A DNA stretch of 64,000 nucleotides, taken from the NCBI GenBank assembly GCA_030295235.1, contig AP026155.1, positions 1-64,000 on the forward strand. Direction: 5' to 3'. Both the position numbers and the translations under genes were made by a program. Below the pieces are notes generated by a model. That model was given only the letters and a program-made list of their open reading frames with translations, made no database searches and was not told the origin of the DNA. Positions 21,465-32,727 of this stretch are shown piece after piece. The number at the start of each line of letters is the position of its first letter. The first letter of the stretch is position 1. This DNA comes from Fistulifera solaris. Taxonomy: Eukaryota; Bacillariophyta; Bacillariophyceae; Naviculales; Stauroneidaceae.

Positions 21465-22973
21465 ATGTTTTTCGGCAAAAGCATAAATCGACAAAAACTT
21501 GGTCTCGTGACGGCGAGCACTCTTGTCGCTTCCGTAGCCGCTCGTGGTGTCACAAAGTTGCTGCAAAGCTCAGACGACGAAGAAGAAACAGAAGTCATGC
21601 AAGAGCATCAAAAGCTGAGTCCCTCTTTTATGGATCGACTAGCGAAAAAACCCTATCTGGAATCATTCATTGAGGAAACGGAGGGAACTCGTCCTCCTGC
21701 TGTACCGCAGACTCTTCGACTCATGACTGTGGATCTCACGGCTGTGCGCGAAAAAGGCTTAGGTAGTAGTGCCGAGTGTCACGCGTCTCCAAATGAGTTC
21801 CGACATGGTGTTGCGGCACCTAAACGAGTCTATGTAGGCTCAGAAATTGAAGGAGAGTCATCTATCGATATTGCACAGAAAATCTGGATTCGCGCCTTTC
21901 ATCAATGCTATTACAATGATTCAGCTGACAAGACGAAGAAGTTGGGGATCGAAATCATGGAAGCCGATACAACCAGCTTGAACCCTGCAGTATTAAGACG
22001 CATGCATAGTTTGATTCGATACGATCACGGAAAGTACGCTCGGCGAAAAGGACGCCAAAAATTAGAGATAAAGGCTGAGGAACAAACGGCAGAAGATTTG
22101 GACAGCGTAGATCAGCAAGAAGCACCGTGGAATCAACATGCGTGGATTGAAGAAGCCATATTACGCATCGGAGGAAAGGTCAAGTTTGGCGAGCCGATGG
22201 ACGCTGTGAAGTATCGGTGGTGGAATCGCTGGAGAAAGAGCGAATCCTTGTATCGTACTACGGTGTATGCTAGAAAAGGTGCATGGTGGGATTTATTTTC
22301 ATATGTGGATCCTGCAGGAATGGATGGAGCAGCGTGTAGTCAGGAGGAGTCATCGAACTGGGCATCGGAGAAACCACACGCGGTGATCGTCAATGGCTCC
22401 GTCTTGCAACAGCGGCTACCTAAAGCATTACGCCTTTTGCAACAAATCTGCAAAGAAAATGATGTACCATTGTATGTGCTGCATGATCCTAGAAGATGGG
22501 GCGAAAATACGCATGAAACACTTGGTGATGTTTTAGAGGATGTACGGAGGACCACAAAAAGACGGATAGTTCGGAATTCTCTTCAATACACAGCCGGTCG
22601 TCCCTTTGCGAGAGGTAGACGAATGGGAAAACTGGAGACAGAGGCAAAGTGGAACCTAAGAAAAGCACAGCGTAAAGCGAACGAGTTGTTAGCGCGCTCA
22701 ATTGTTTCAAAGAACCAAAGCATCGAAGACGACTGGAGCCGTCTTGACATCGAGGCTTTGAGCCGCAAGCTAGCACAACATGGCTTGTTGCAGATTCAAC
22801 AGAATGAAGGCAGAATCAAAGTGCTGTCAACTGGCATGCTTGAGTTAACAAGAAGCTTGTCCTTTTCTGAGAACGAAAAACTCCATGAAAATGAAGCAAT
22901 CGAACGAAATAATAAAGCTACGAATGAAATTTTGGGGGACACTGATTTGGAGGCGTCAAGATTAAATTCGTAA
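21465..22973 (+). CDS. Unrecognised 502-residue protein
   Basis: A single uninterrupted exon. Residues 1-35 (MFFGKSINRQKLGLVTAST and on) are basic and mildly hydrophobic and could direct import into mitochondria or anchor the protein, but no clear signal is present. An acidic stretch follows (SSDDEEETEV), then a mixed alpha/beta region with VDLTAVREKGLG, VYVGSEIEGESSIDIAQK, a Trp-rich part (YRWWNRWRKS, GAWWDLF) and DVPLYVLHDPRRWGE. The C-terminal 130 residues are charged and helical (KLETEAKWNLRKAQRKANE). The YVLHDPRRW segment recalls a nucleotide-binding fold but I cannot assign a family. The good frame and length support a real gene. It diverges from the kinase on its left. Confidence 0.7.
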   Translation: MFFGKSINRQKLGLVTASTLVASVAARGVTKLLQSSDDEEETEVMQEHQKLSPSFMDRLAKKPYLESFIEETEGTRPPAVPQTLRLMTVDLTAVREKGLGSSAECHASPNEFRHGVAAPKRVYVGSEIEGESSIDIAQKIWIRAFHQCYYNDSADKTKKLGIEIMEADTTSLNPAVLRRMHSLIRYDHGKYARRKGRQKLEIKAEEQTAEDLDSVDQQEAPWNQHAWIEEAILRIGGKVKFGEPMDAVKYRWWNRWRKSESLYRTTVYARKGAWWDLFSYVDPAGMDGAACSQEESSNWASEKPHAVIVNGSVLQQRLPKALRLLQQICKENDVPLYVLHDPRRWGENTHETLGDVLEDVRRTTKRRIVRNSLQYTAGRPFARGRRMGKLETEAKWNLRKAQRKANELLARSIVSKNQSIEDDWSRLDIEALSRKLAQHGLLQIQQNEGRIKVLSTGMLELTRSLSFSENEKLHENEAIERNNKATNEILGDTDLEASRLNS

Positions 22974-23054
22974 TCTAATTTGTCAAAGTAAAACCGCGAT
23001 TTATGAAAAAAGTATAAAAGTTGCTTAATGAAGTGGTTTACAACTGTCTCCTTT

Positions 23055-24262
23055 TTATTTTCGTTTCTTTGGTTTGACTTCTTCCCAAACGTCAACGTTA
23101 CTTTCGATAGATTCGCTTGCCAATGCGCGCTCTTCGTATTTTTGCAATTCCATAGCCAAGGCAGCGTCTTCTTCGATTCCGTTAATCTGTTCAATGGCAT
23201 TATCATGATTCGTGCTAGCTCCGTTCTCTTGCTTTTTCTTATTTTTGTTCTTCTTTTTTTGGCTTGGTCGCCACAGGCTGAAATTCATTTGTGCCCGTGG
23301 GGGCTTTGTTTTTCTCCGAAACAGCTACCGAAGCGTCAATTTTAATTGCAATTTGGGACGAGCCGTTCTTAGCTTCTGCCTTCGGTTTGGGATCGGACTC
23401 TTTACCGACGGTTGTCCATCCATCATCATGGTTCGACGTCTCCATAATCGCAGATTTCGTCTGCGACATGAATGTGGTACCGTTCTCCTGGGTTGTGGAC
23501 GAGGCAACTTTTGTCTTCTTCGTCTTCACCTTTTTCTTTCTCATAGAAGGAGACGACTTTTCGGAGGCACTCTGCTTAGCGGGTGGGATGACCTCCGTTT
23601 CGGTAACCAACAGCTCTTCCTCAATTTCCTTTGCGTCTTCTGTAGCCTTGTTTTTCACACTACTATTTTTAACAGCTTTACCATTCTTCGCCTTGCTCGT
23701 CTTTTTTAGACCGAGATTTCGTCGCCGAAGGAGTCAACATGGATTTGTAAATCTGATGAGTAGCTAAGCCCAGCAGGAGCAAGAGTACGGCCCACTGCAC
23801 GAAAGGGAATCCTCGTTCCTTCAAGCCATCGACTCTCTTCACCGTTTGAAGTTTGGGGATACCGGTCTGCCCGGCAGTATTGCTGCTCCCAAAGCCGGAT
23901 TTGTCAGCCGCTGCTGCAGCAGCCGCAGCGAGTTCGGGGTCTTCATAAAGAGCCCGCATGACTTCGTCTTCGCTCATTCCCTGCAAATCTTCTAATTCTA
24001 GTTTTCCTCGAGGAGGGATTCCGCTACTTCCGCGCGCCCGAGTCGCGATTTTGGGGCGACCGTCTTCGCTCGTCTGGTGATACTCTTGAGCTCCTTCGTC
24101 CGCGTCTTCAAGGTTGTTGCTATTCTTTTGACTACCTTCACCACGTCCCGTCGGGCGAGATCGTTTACGATCGTTACCGTGCAACTGATCACCAGCATAA
24201 GCGTTCGATCCATCGATACGGTCGGATTCGTCTGGCTTGGTTTCTGCAGTAGAGGAAGACAT
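23055..24262 (-). CDS. Single-TM protein with Lys/Glu-rich tail, two poly-A shifts
   Basis: The first 194 codons (24262-23678) give an acidic, Ser-rich start, a LEDLQGMSEDEVMRALYEDP motif, an eight-residue poly-Ala run and one membrane helix (FPFVQWAVLLLLLGLATHQIY). The frame then moves at an A6 run near 23708 and again at an A7 run near 23258. Treating each as one A too many gives about 401 residues without another stop. The tail is Lys/Glu-rich and holds DDGWTTVGK, a short motif seen near the ends of several unrelated eukaryotic proteins, and finally VDVWEEVKPKKRK. It is probably a membrane-anchored adaptor with a cytosolic tail. I do not recognise the family. It converges with the gene at 21465-22973. 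Confidence 0.6.
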
Positions 24263-25157
24263 TTTTAATTTAATTGTGTGCTTCGGATCGAAAAAGAATC
24301 AACGAGAATAAATGATTTAACGGGAAAAAGTAGCTCCGCTGTAGAAAATAAACTATAAATCTCTATCGAAGTTGAATAACGTTGCTGTAAACACAAATAA
24401 AGAAATGCAAGCACAATGTAAGGTTAAGAGGATTAAGAGGGAACAAACAACCTTTTGGAACCGCAAATGTCAAAACAGATCCATGACGCATCGCAAAACT
24501 CGTCCTCGAACGTTGTAGGGACTAAACGAAGAATTCTTTTCTTCTATAATCAACTTTGATCTTCTATCCCCTACCTTGTCAAGATATAGTCCGAATAAAT
24601 GAAGCTTGATACAAAAGGAACACAAAGGGAAAGACTTTGAGGTTCGTGAATGATGTAACTTTCTCCGTAGCAAAAGCAAGGACATGCCTTGTTTGCAACT
24701 TCCACGTGCAGATCTTTTCATGACCCAAATGTCCCTTGCCTGCGATGAACTATACTACTACGATGTACTCGCACATACCGATCCAGACAGACGATCGGCG
24801 GGCCGTTTTGCGCCGGGCGTCTCTTCCGAGTCGCTCCTCAACCCTCTACATTTCTATGACTTTATAGTCTATAGCTCTACAGTTTGCTATAGGGTGTTCG
24901 TGAGTCCGGTCAAAATTGGCCGTTAGTGTCATCAACGGAAACTATCCCCATTCCCCGCGCCATTATCGAACACGCCCGAACGGCGGATCGAGCGCAACAA
25001 ATAAACCAGCTCGTCACAATCGTTGCGATTGAATTGCGAATTGTAATCGAAGTCAATCTGCATCCCTTTGTTTCGTCAATATCGGCTATATAAGACTACT
25101 TTTGAAGTAGTAAAGCAGGCCAGATCTACGACATACGTTTTGCTTGAGTCATTCGAC
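24263..25157. other. Intergenic spacer
   Basis: About 890 bases shared by the promoters of two divergent genes. It is A/T-rich near 24280-24420 and more balanced after 24700. Short open frames on both strands (for example 24684-24926) show no recognisable domain. A CTATATAAG element at about 25086-25094 is a TATA-like candidate for the small gene that follows. Confidence 0.5.
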
Positions 25158-25358
25158 ATGGTTTCCTCCACAGTCTTCCAAACGAAACTCGGGCAACATT
25201 CACGTCGCTTTCTTTCGCAAGCACCGCGTAGAACTCAACGTCAACAGAAACATTACAATAATTCGAGCGGCATCGCAATAGCGGCTTTCGCCTTTCTGTG
25301 TGGAGCGGGAAGCACTATTCTCATGGTGCGATTGGATGGAGAGGACAGCGTCGCATAA
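25158..25358 (+). CDS. Small single-TM protein, probably mitochondrial
   Basis: A 66-residue protein from the ATG at 25158. The frame is open further upstream, but this Met gives a classic mitochondrial presequence: Arg-rich, no acidic residues, with RRFLSQAPRRTQRQQ. A single membrane helix follows (GIAIAAFAFLCGAGSTILMV), then a short acidic end (RLDGEDSVA). The layout is that of small inner-membrane subunits of respiratory complexes, but I cannot match it to one. A TATATAAG sequence lies about 70 bases upstream. Small size limits confidence. Confidence 0.55.
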   Translation: MVSSTVFQTKLGQHSRRFLSQAPRRTQRQQKHYNNSSGIAIAAFAFLCGAGSTILMVRLDGEDSVA

Positions 25359-25482
25359 AAAGAACTTTGATCGAAATTTCTAGTGCACAAACAGAGTCTG
25401 GTTTTGTTGCTCTAGAATATAGAATATGAAAAGAAGAACTCTTTCGATCAAGGAGAACAACCGTCGGATCGTATGCCAGTGG

Positions 25483-27350
25483 TTAAATTTGACCAGCAAG
25501 ACTGTTCTGCTGTTCCAAAACCTCGGCTTCGAGTTTGCGGATGCGCTTACCCCATCCGTGAAACCCACTATGATTGCCAAACTTACGATACAAATCCAAC
25601 AACTCGAGCTCCGCGGCTCTTAGTTTCTCTGTCCGTTTTAGTTGATGCTGGGCTTTTTCCTTCTCCAGCCGGGCTTGCGTGTGCAATTCCTTTTCGATTC
25701 GAAGCTTGTTTCTCAAATTATCGCGGGCGGCGGTCAAGTTCTCAATGCCGGCTCGAAGCGAAGCGATCTGGGAGTGAAGACTACTTTCTTGGCTCAATTT
25801 ATCTTCGAGACGCTGGTTCTTCTTTTAGCTTCCTCCAAGAGAGCCTTCTTGTTTCGCAAGTTCGCAATGACCTTTTCGTTCTTGGCACGAAGTGCTTCTA
25901 CCTCTCTCTGCAACTCGGAAACAGAATTTTGAGGAATCTTTCCATCACGAAGCATAGCAAAAACAGATTTCTCAAGGCTCAAATCAGGCACGTCGCTGGG
26001 TACTTGCTTGCTCGCAATTATAGAAGCCGCGTCGTCCATGTCGGTACTCGTTGCTGCCTTGCGAAGCTCGGGTGATTTTGTTGCCGTCTCTGCCCCTAAC
26101 GACTCTTCTTCTGAAGGAAGAGCCGCCCGATCGCAAGAGATGCGCTTGCCCGGAAGATCGCCTTTTGATTGCCCGTGCTTTGACCTGGAATATGCACAGA
26201 GTTGACATCGGCGTCTGGGTGGTTTCTCCTTCTCTGACTCGACACGAGCCACTTCTTTTACATCTTTGTTTTGCTTGGCTGAAACAATGTTTTCACTAGC
26301 GTAAAGTTCATCCTGCGAACCCGTCGTTCCTTTGCCATTAGCACTGCAAGAATCAATTTTCTTGAGCTTACTTTCATTGGAGGCTGGATCATTTTCTTTG
26401 ACCGCCTTCTCAGCGGGTACTTTTTCGGTCTCCTTTGGAAGCTCTACCTTCGCTGCGACGGTATCAGGAACGTTTGCTTTTCTGTTTTCTGAGAAGACAC
26501 TTGCGCTCAGAAGCTTATTAGCATCATGTTTCTCCTCGTTAGTGATACGTCTTTCCTTCGCGGACACCGCAGGCTGCGTCTTTGCAGGGAGAGATTTTTG
26601 GTGACGGAGACTAAAGTAATCAATCAGTCCGAGCTCTTCTTCGTCGTCGGACTCATCACTCTCGGAGTTCTCCGCTGCGTCGTCGTCGCTATCATCTGCT
26701 TTTGGCTTTAAACCGACGATACGCACGTGAAAGGCTTTCTCGGTAGCGTCTCGAAGCTGTACCGCCGCTGTCAAATGTCGCATATAGATTTGGTTGTAGT
26801 GTGCGTAACTTTCATACCTACCCGTGACAGCACGGTGGTTCATTTGTCCAGTCAGTCCGATGAACTCAACAGTCGCATAGGCTTCTTCGAGTTTGAGCTC
26901 AAGGACATTAGCGGAATCAACCCCTTTCCCGTCAAAGTAATGTATCTGGACTGGTGTAGAAAAGTTCAGTTGTCTCACTACTTCCTTGTAGAGGATGACA
27001 GCCGGTAGCTTGTAGCATTCTTCTTGTGGGCCTGCGTGGACCTGCAGCATTTTCATGGTCGACAGGAAAGCGCTGAATGACTTATACTTGCACCATTTGT
27101 ACTTCCCCTGCTCCAGAAAATCAAGCAAATATTTCATATGCGACTCGCAGAGGTCATAAGCTTCCAGGGGTGTCAGTTCAATAAAGGGAGAGAATACAGG
27201 AACGTTGAAGGGACGCTGACTGGGCGAGACTTGAATTGCAAACTCTTCTCCTATCGGACTAACTTGCACAAAGTCGTTCTGTATTTGCTTTGTCCATCCT
27301 CTTTTAGTCATTTCTTGATTGAGTATTCGCAATGCCGTTCTCAATTCCAT
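25483..27350 (-). CDS. Large coiled-coil protein with acidic centre, one shift
   Basis: The first in-frame ATG is at 27350. The frame is open 46 codons further with protein-like sequence (YSQIYLLILQYSLRNRLQS), so the true start may lie upstream. Residues 1-220 are a globular helical domain (ELTPLEAYDLCESHMKYLL, MRHLTAAVQLRDATEKAFHV). An acidic Ser/Asp stretch follows (DDSDDDAAENSESDESDDEE), then about 200 low-complexity residues with RRRCQLCAYSRSKHGQ. The C-terminal 170 residues are a coiled coil. The frame shifts near 25820 inside the coil (AAAAGAAGAA), and the coil continues in the new frame to 25483. One missing base gives about 622 residues. The family is not recognised. Confidence 0.65.
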
Positions 27351-28482
27351 AATATCAGCATCGTCGCGTCTTCCATGATATGGCTGATTGCTTTGCAAAC
27401 GGTTTCGGAGAGAATACTGTAGAATGAGCAGATAGATTTGAGAATACGAATCATTCAAGGTGCAATGTAGATCTCTGCTCAATTGCAAAATGATTTCTTT
27501 GGCAAATCATCATAGATTTGTAAACCCGCGTCCCCGTCACTTTACGAGTGCCGCAGGTCACTTTTCCCGTTCCAGTGGATCTCATTCCTTCGTTCTTTTG
27601 TCACGAGCGCCTCCATTTACTTACGCGATTTCTCATGATTGTAATAGTGAACACAGCAGCAATAGAATTCAGATAAGCATGACAGGAGATGCTCCTCAAT
27701 GATGTTGCTTTTGTTGTGGGAAAAAGTAAAACAAAACGTTTTGGAGGCGGGACTCGATGGCGGAATGTCCACGCTCGTCGCGCGATCTGGCATGGCTAAA
27801 CCTCAAAGATCTATTTTGCACAGTCTCATCTACATACAATTTTTTGTAGCCTTTTGTGGAAAAAGGTTCTGTTTTGAGTTTGAGGGGGCGGTGCGAGGTG
27901 CGACACTCTACCTGGTACAAAAGAAAAATTCAATCGATCTAAATCTAAATACGTCGATATTCGAAATCAGAATAAACCTAGGCTATCTGTTTGTTTTGCG
28001 AGAATTAAAGGTAAAGTAACCATTCTCTTCTCTTTCGCAGCATCTGCTAGACTAAGCTCAATTCGATTAATCAAGTCGAACAAGCTCTCAGATCGTTTTC
28101 CAATCGCTACTGCACCTCACTCATGAGTCATGAGTCATGATTCATCTGTTGCTGAGCCAACACATGAATGCTAGTCATCATTCGTCCCCAATATATTGTT
28201 ATAAAAATTCGTTTTACCCTTGATTATTATTTATGATTTATGTCGATAGGCCCCCGTAGAGAAATGTACCAAGCAGTTGTGTATTCCCGTGTCTCCGCCG
28301 TTGCTTGATGCTTAATTTGGTCTGGCAGACTTACAGACGATGGTTGTTGCCGGCCATAAACAAAACGATAGAAACGCAAGAAAATCGTCATTCAGCTCGT
28401 GATCTTCCATAGATGAATCTGCCGTTCAATTGCAACCAAGGTTACAGCAAAGATCGAACGATTCAAAGTTTACAAAAGCATC
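27351..28482. other. Intergenic spacer with AP-1-like repeats
   Basis: About 1.1 kb between divergent genes. The part next to 27350 may encode the true N-terminus of the coiled-coil protein. At 28121-28143 the repeat TCATGAGTCATGAGTCATGA gives two overlapping TGAGTCA sites, the form bound by bZIP factors. Short open frames here have no recognisable domain. Confidence 0.45.
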
Positions 28483-29383
28483 ATGTCGCATGTGAATCGC
28501 ATTAAAGGGTACTTGCCGGTTCGCTTGCAGCTGCCGTCGGAAGATGGTAAACGAGATGAGACATTTATTTACGTCAAAGAGCACACTGAAAAAGCTTCAA
28601 ACAAGTCGACTACACCCACATTATTTGTCGTGAATGCTCCCATATTTCCAGGCATATCAACGCGTATTTTACTCAAAGCACTCTTGGGATCATGGGCCGA
28701 TATTCAGCGCGTCACGGTTGTCTCTCATGCGACACGAACCCAACTATCCATGGCACCCACGTGGTTGACGAAGAACACGGAAGGAACTTACGCACACGTT
28801 ATCTATGCATCGCCACAGTCTCTTAAAAAGACGATGAAAGCGTTGGAAAAGCGCCCTGAACTTGCACTAGATGAAGCAGAGCTGAGCACGCTTCAGGACG
28901 CGAGCGCAGATGATGACGCAGAAGAGGAAGAGTCGGACCAGAAAGGAAAAAAATCTGGAAGCAAAAGTATTGTTATGGAGCTGGCTAAGCGGTATCGGCA
29001 GTCCATACCGGATAGAAATAAATTGTTAGAAGAATGCAATCAAGCTATGGAGAAATTCGAAGAAACGTCCGAAGCTCTTCGCATTGAACGCGAACGCGCC
29101 GCCAATGAGCCCGATGAAGATGGCTTTGTGACAGTAACATACACAGGCAACAACAACAATATTGCATTGGAGACATCACAGCAGACTTCTAAAAACAAGC
29201 GACCTAGCAGCAAAAGCAGTCGCCACCGTAAGAAACAAAAGAAAAAATGCGAAGACCTCACTGATTTTTATCGGTTTCCAAAACAAACAGCAGAAGAAAG
29301 ATGCTCTACAGGACTTGCGAAAACAATTCCAACATGATATTGAAAAAGTCCAGAAACTACGTGAAAACTTTCATCCGTTTTAA
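28483..29383 (+). CDS. RRP7: Ribosomal RNA-processing protein 7 (RRP7 family), one shift
   Basis: The N-terminal half carries an RRM-like fold (TLFVVNAPIFPGISTRILLKALLGSWADIQRVTV). An acidic linker follows, then a helical part, then PDEDGFVTVTYTG, the family's conserved D-E-G-(W/F)-V-V element. The end, in the next frame, is DALQDLRKQFQHDIEKVQKLRENFHPF, the diagnostic RRP7 C-terminus with F-P-(Y/F) last. The frames meet near 29278 (FYRF then QNKQQKKD). One extra base gives 299 residues without other faults. RRP7 belongs to the UTP-C module of the small-subunit processome and acts in nucleolar pre-18S rRNA maturation. It is essential in yeast, so the shift is probably a sequence error. Confidence 0.88.
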
Positions 29384-30260
29384 GCAGCAATGGGAATATT
29401 CAATTTTCTCTTTTATGGATTCTGTCGCTGTGTTAGTCAAGCGGCATACGTTTTTGGCTTAGATTGTAAAGCACGCCGGATGATAGTTCTTCTAAAACGA
29501 GTTTACGCTGATGCCTGTAGTGGTAGATACTGGTAGGTAGGAAGCTAACCCCAGAAGTCCTGAATCTTGCATTGGAGATTCATTTGATAAAAGATCTTTT
29601 CTTGTGGAATATAACGCGTCCACCTAAGTCCTTAGCTAAAATCACATGGATCTGGATTCTGAATGAGGCGCTTATATTGTCCCCTTGATTATTAATCGTG
29701 GTTCACTTGTCTTGGAGTTTTGGTCTGGATTCTGGATCGTGAACGTGCGAGCAAAGGAGTATGGTGCCAGTGCCTCCTTCTTCGTACAAAGTACAAAGTA
29801 TAGTACTTTGCAAGATTGTAGCAGTATGACATTACAGTATTAAGGGTGTCTATTAAGGGTGTCGTCCTGTCTCTTGGCTAAGCTTACAAAGAATAAAGAG
29901 CGCTAAATCATGAGACTTAATGACTTTCTAAATTAGGATTGTTTCTTGTAACACCTAACACTGCTTACTGCTCGCTGCTGCGGCCGCTGATACGTACTTC
30001 CGTCAGATGATGTCAGATGAGTTGAGTCACAGTTGCAGTTCTTACGTCCCATACTTAATGCTTGTCCTCGCATTTCGCACTGCATTAGGTCTTTTATGTG
30101 TTAAATCTGAATCTAAATTAAGTTTTATTTAACGTCTTTTCACATCAAGTCTCATAGAAACGGTATCGGTGCGGCTGGTCGTAATGTCTGCATCATTCAA
30201 AGAAGCAGCAATCGGCTGGTTCTTCTGATAATCAAATTTCAACAAGCGATCATCATTATC
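29384..30260. other. Intergenic spacer
   Basis: About 880 bases ahead of the first VSFG-family gene. It contains GTACAAAGTACAAAGTATAGTACTTTG at about 29785-29811, where CAAAGTA and TACTTTG form a 7-base stem, and a direct repeat TTAAGGGTGTC at about 29841-29863. Parts near 30120-30200 resemble the region upstream of the gene at 32728 (TCGTAATGTCTGC), so the duplicated unit includes some 5' sequence. Confidence 0.5.
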
Positions 30261-31118
30261 ATGCTGACAAGGATGTTATCGCCCCATTTACCTCCTGAAA
30301 GGAAACAAAGCTTTCGATTGAAAAGCAGCGTGCCAGTCTATGAAGTTATCTGTGCGGAAAAGGGCTCGCGGTGCAGCCCACCCTCGCCTACAGAAAGCAT
30401 GCCGAAAGTAACATCGTCGGGTGGACTTTATCGCAACTTTTCGATTAACAATAAGGACATTGGCGGCCGTAACCCACCAAAACGCTCATCGGCTCATTCT
30501 AGAAGTATCGTCGCGTTAAGGTCACCCGTTTCTTCGCAAGACACTATGAAGACCTCCGTGAACGTCAGAAGATACTCGGCATCGGAGGCTGAACCTGATC
30601 GAATTGAACAGCTTCATAAAGGCCCAGTTCGACAACCTCCTCGTCGTATCAAAAGTTGTATGTCTCCGCTTTCTTTACGCATTTTCGCACAAAATGCTTC
30701 CCCCGTTCGAAAACCCAAACGAACAGTGTCGTTTGGCCGCGTGGAAAATGTCATCGTAAAAGATATAGCTCGCGAGAACAAAACCCAGTTGTGGTTTTCC
30801 TCAAAGGAATATGAAGCGATGCGAAACGAGGCCTTTCAGATTGCCCTAACCATTCGAGACAGAAAGGCGGTTGAAGACAGTTCCGCTGTAACCTCGCGAG
30901 GACTCGAAAGGTTTGTCAACAAAGAGTCGACAACAATCAAGACCGCTCGGCTGTCCGTACTGGAGCATCAAGATTTGACCATGTACGCCCTAGCATCGCA
31001 TCGGGCGGTCCTTGAAGCGAGAGAAACGGCGTTGTTGGATGCACTCGAGGCAGTTGCAATTCAGAAAGAGAGTCAAATACTGTCAGTACCTTTACGTCGC
31101 TCAAAGCTGAATCCTTGA
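30261..31118 (+). CDS. VSFG-motif family protein A, function unknown
   Basis: A 285-residue protein. The first 145 residues are basic, Ser/Pro-rich and probably disordered. The C-terminal 140 are the conserved part: RTVSFGRVENVIVKDI, LWFSSKEYEAMRNEAF, a SRGLERF element, and a helix with LEHQDLTMYALASHRAV and repeated Ala. The VSFG-V / LW-S-EY-M / GLE layout recurs in all members here. I recall similar unnamed proteins in diatoms but cannot assign a function. From codon 143 onward the DNA is identical to the paralog at 32728, and the tract runs past the stop, while the first halves differ strongly. That is the mark of gene conversion or partial duplication. Confidence 0.7.
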   Translation: MLTRMLSPHLPPERKQSFRLKSSVPVYEVICAEKGSRCSPPSPTESMPKVTSSGGLYRNFSINNKDIGGRNPPKRSSAHSRSIVALRSPVSSQDTMKTSVNVRRYSASEAEPDRIEQLHKGPVRQPPRRIKSCMSPLSLRIFAQNASPVRKPKRTVSFGRVENVIVKDIARENKTQLWFSSKEYEAMRNEAFQIALTIRDRKAVEDSSAVTSRGLERFVNKESTTIKTARLSVLEHQDLTMYALASHRAVLEARETALLDALEAVAIQKESQILSVPLRRSKLNP

Positions 31119-31240
31119 TCTGAACAAAGTAGATTAGTGGGTAATACTGAACATTTTTGGGAATTTGTTGTATCCTGTGTTTAATTTTTGTATGGAAGAA
31201 AATGAAAGCAATGAGTAACCAGACCATAGGAAAAGATATA
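30686..31240 (+). repeat. 555-base identical tract, member 1
   Basis: Identical by eye to 33135-33689. It starts inside the coding region, at CGCACAAAATGCTTCC, and ends 122 bases after the stop, at GGAAAAGATATA. Sequence on both sides is diverged or unrelated. The sharp borders and absence of differences inside show a recent conversion or copying event. Confidence 0.9.
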
Positions 31241-31249
31241 GCCCTGTGT

Positions 31250-31710
31250 GCTCTGTGTCCTTCGTTCTTCAAACGCATTACGGATTACGGTACCAAAAGA
31301 AACAAAGAACAAGCTACACAATGACCATCGTGTCATAAAACACTCATCAAAAGCCAAACGATTCTCGTTAGTTACTCCGCAATCTGAGATGCCGTTGTTC
31401 GTCTGTTTCATCCTTCAGCCCGATACAATTCTCTTATCACAGTTTCAGCTTGCGGAGCTGGCAACATTTGTGTTCGTAAGAACTATGGCAATGTTATAGA
31501 CAGATTTTACTCTCCTTGATAGCCATGAAAGAAGGCGAGGTCCTATCCTGGTTGTCGATCGTAAAGCTTCCAGTAGAAGGGAAGCGTTCGAAAGGACTGG
31601 TTGTATTCGATCGAAGAGCAGTCGCACCGCTCCTGCCGATCGGGCAAGATCTAAACCAACACATGTTCCGGAAACCGATTATACAAACACGAATTCATTG
31701 CAGCAAATAG
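31250..31710 (+). pseudogene. 5' remnant of a VSFG-family gene (type C)
   Basis: The region lines up with the upstream part and first ~70 codons of the gene at 34711. Shared segments include GTGTCATAAAACA, AACGATTCTCGTT, GGTTGTCGAT and AACACGAATTC. The reading frame is broken, and the conserved VSFG domain is absent. The similarity stops near 31700, where unrelated simple sequence (GTGCCTGGTGCCTGGTG) begins. It shows that the family once had another copy here, between members A and B. Confidence 0.7.
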
Positions 31711-32727
31711 GGGGGACGTGGTGCCTGGTGCCTGGTGTAGTGCAGTGGTGCATCTGCGTTAAGCTACGATGAAAAAAGAAGACATGGATCACAGGGATTC
31801 TTTCAGGATTTCACAATTACGGACTATGGAAGTCGGGAAGGAACAAGAAAAAAGGATCAAGGGTCATGGATCGAGGATGACGTCTTCACGTTTCGCACGT
31901 AAAGGACATGACCGACTCTCTGGAAAGTACCAGGTGATACCGCATTATGCATCATGCATTATCAGCAAGAAGAGAATACCAGTACAACCTTTTAAAAGGA
32001 TCAAGGAAAATACAGTAGCTTCATTCTACATCAAAAGTTCAAACTTAAGAGATCGAAAGCTACTACGTAAAATGACCGACGACGATGACCCTCCTCCCTT
32101 CTCCTTCATCGGTATCGGTACTTTATGCTTCGGAAGCTTTTCGTAAACCGAATACTCGCAAATTGTAAATTCGGAATTTCTTGTAAGTTGAAGCATTTCA
32201 CTTTAGGTTCGACTCTCTATAATCTTTAAGCCAAAAGGGTTCGATACAACGGTATTATTACGAGACCTTAAATAAATTCTTCTCTTTAGTAGCAGTTCCG
32301 TTGTTCATGGATCTTTTCTCTTACCACTTGATGTTAACAAGATGCCTACGTAGTATGAAGGACTTCTTGATACATCCTGCACGTCCCAAGTCCGAACCCC
32401 TAATGCTGTCGGAAGATGTGAGATGAGTGAGTAGTGAGTGAGTCACAGTTGCAGCTGCCATGTTGAACCTCAAATTTCACTGCACTGCCCCGAGCCCGAG
32501 CCGTTCTGTTCTGTTTTAAATCTAAAATCTAAAATAAGTTTTTGGTGTACATCTTTTCGCTTCACATCTCAAATCCTTTACAACGCGAAGAAGTCGATAC
32601 CAGATACCAGTAGTCGTGATTCGTAATGTCTGCGTTCCTTCGGAAATGATAACACAGCTGTTTCTTGCTCTCGCCAGAGTTATTCTTCCTACGCCATTAG
32701 CTCTTCTCTCTTCCTGGAGCAATCACC
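31711..32727. other. Intergenic spacer
   Basis: About 1 kb upstream of member B. A 125-codon open frame (31769-32146) is Lys/Arg-rich, with no recognisable domain. The last 250 bases resemble the 5' region of member A in places. No other structure was seen. Confidence 0.45.

Noticed and set aside
31769-32146. 125-codon Lys/Arg-rich frame
   Set aside because: No domain, no paralog in the VSFG cluster, and it lies in an otherwise decayed spacer.
32195-32245. tRNA-like T-loop words (GGTTCGACTCT, GGGTTCGATAC)
   Set aside because: No matching A box, acceptor stem or anticodon arm could be drawn around them.
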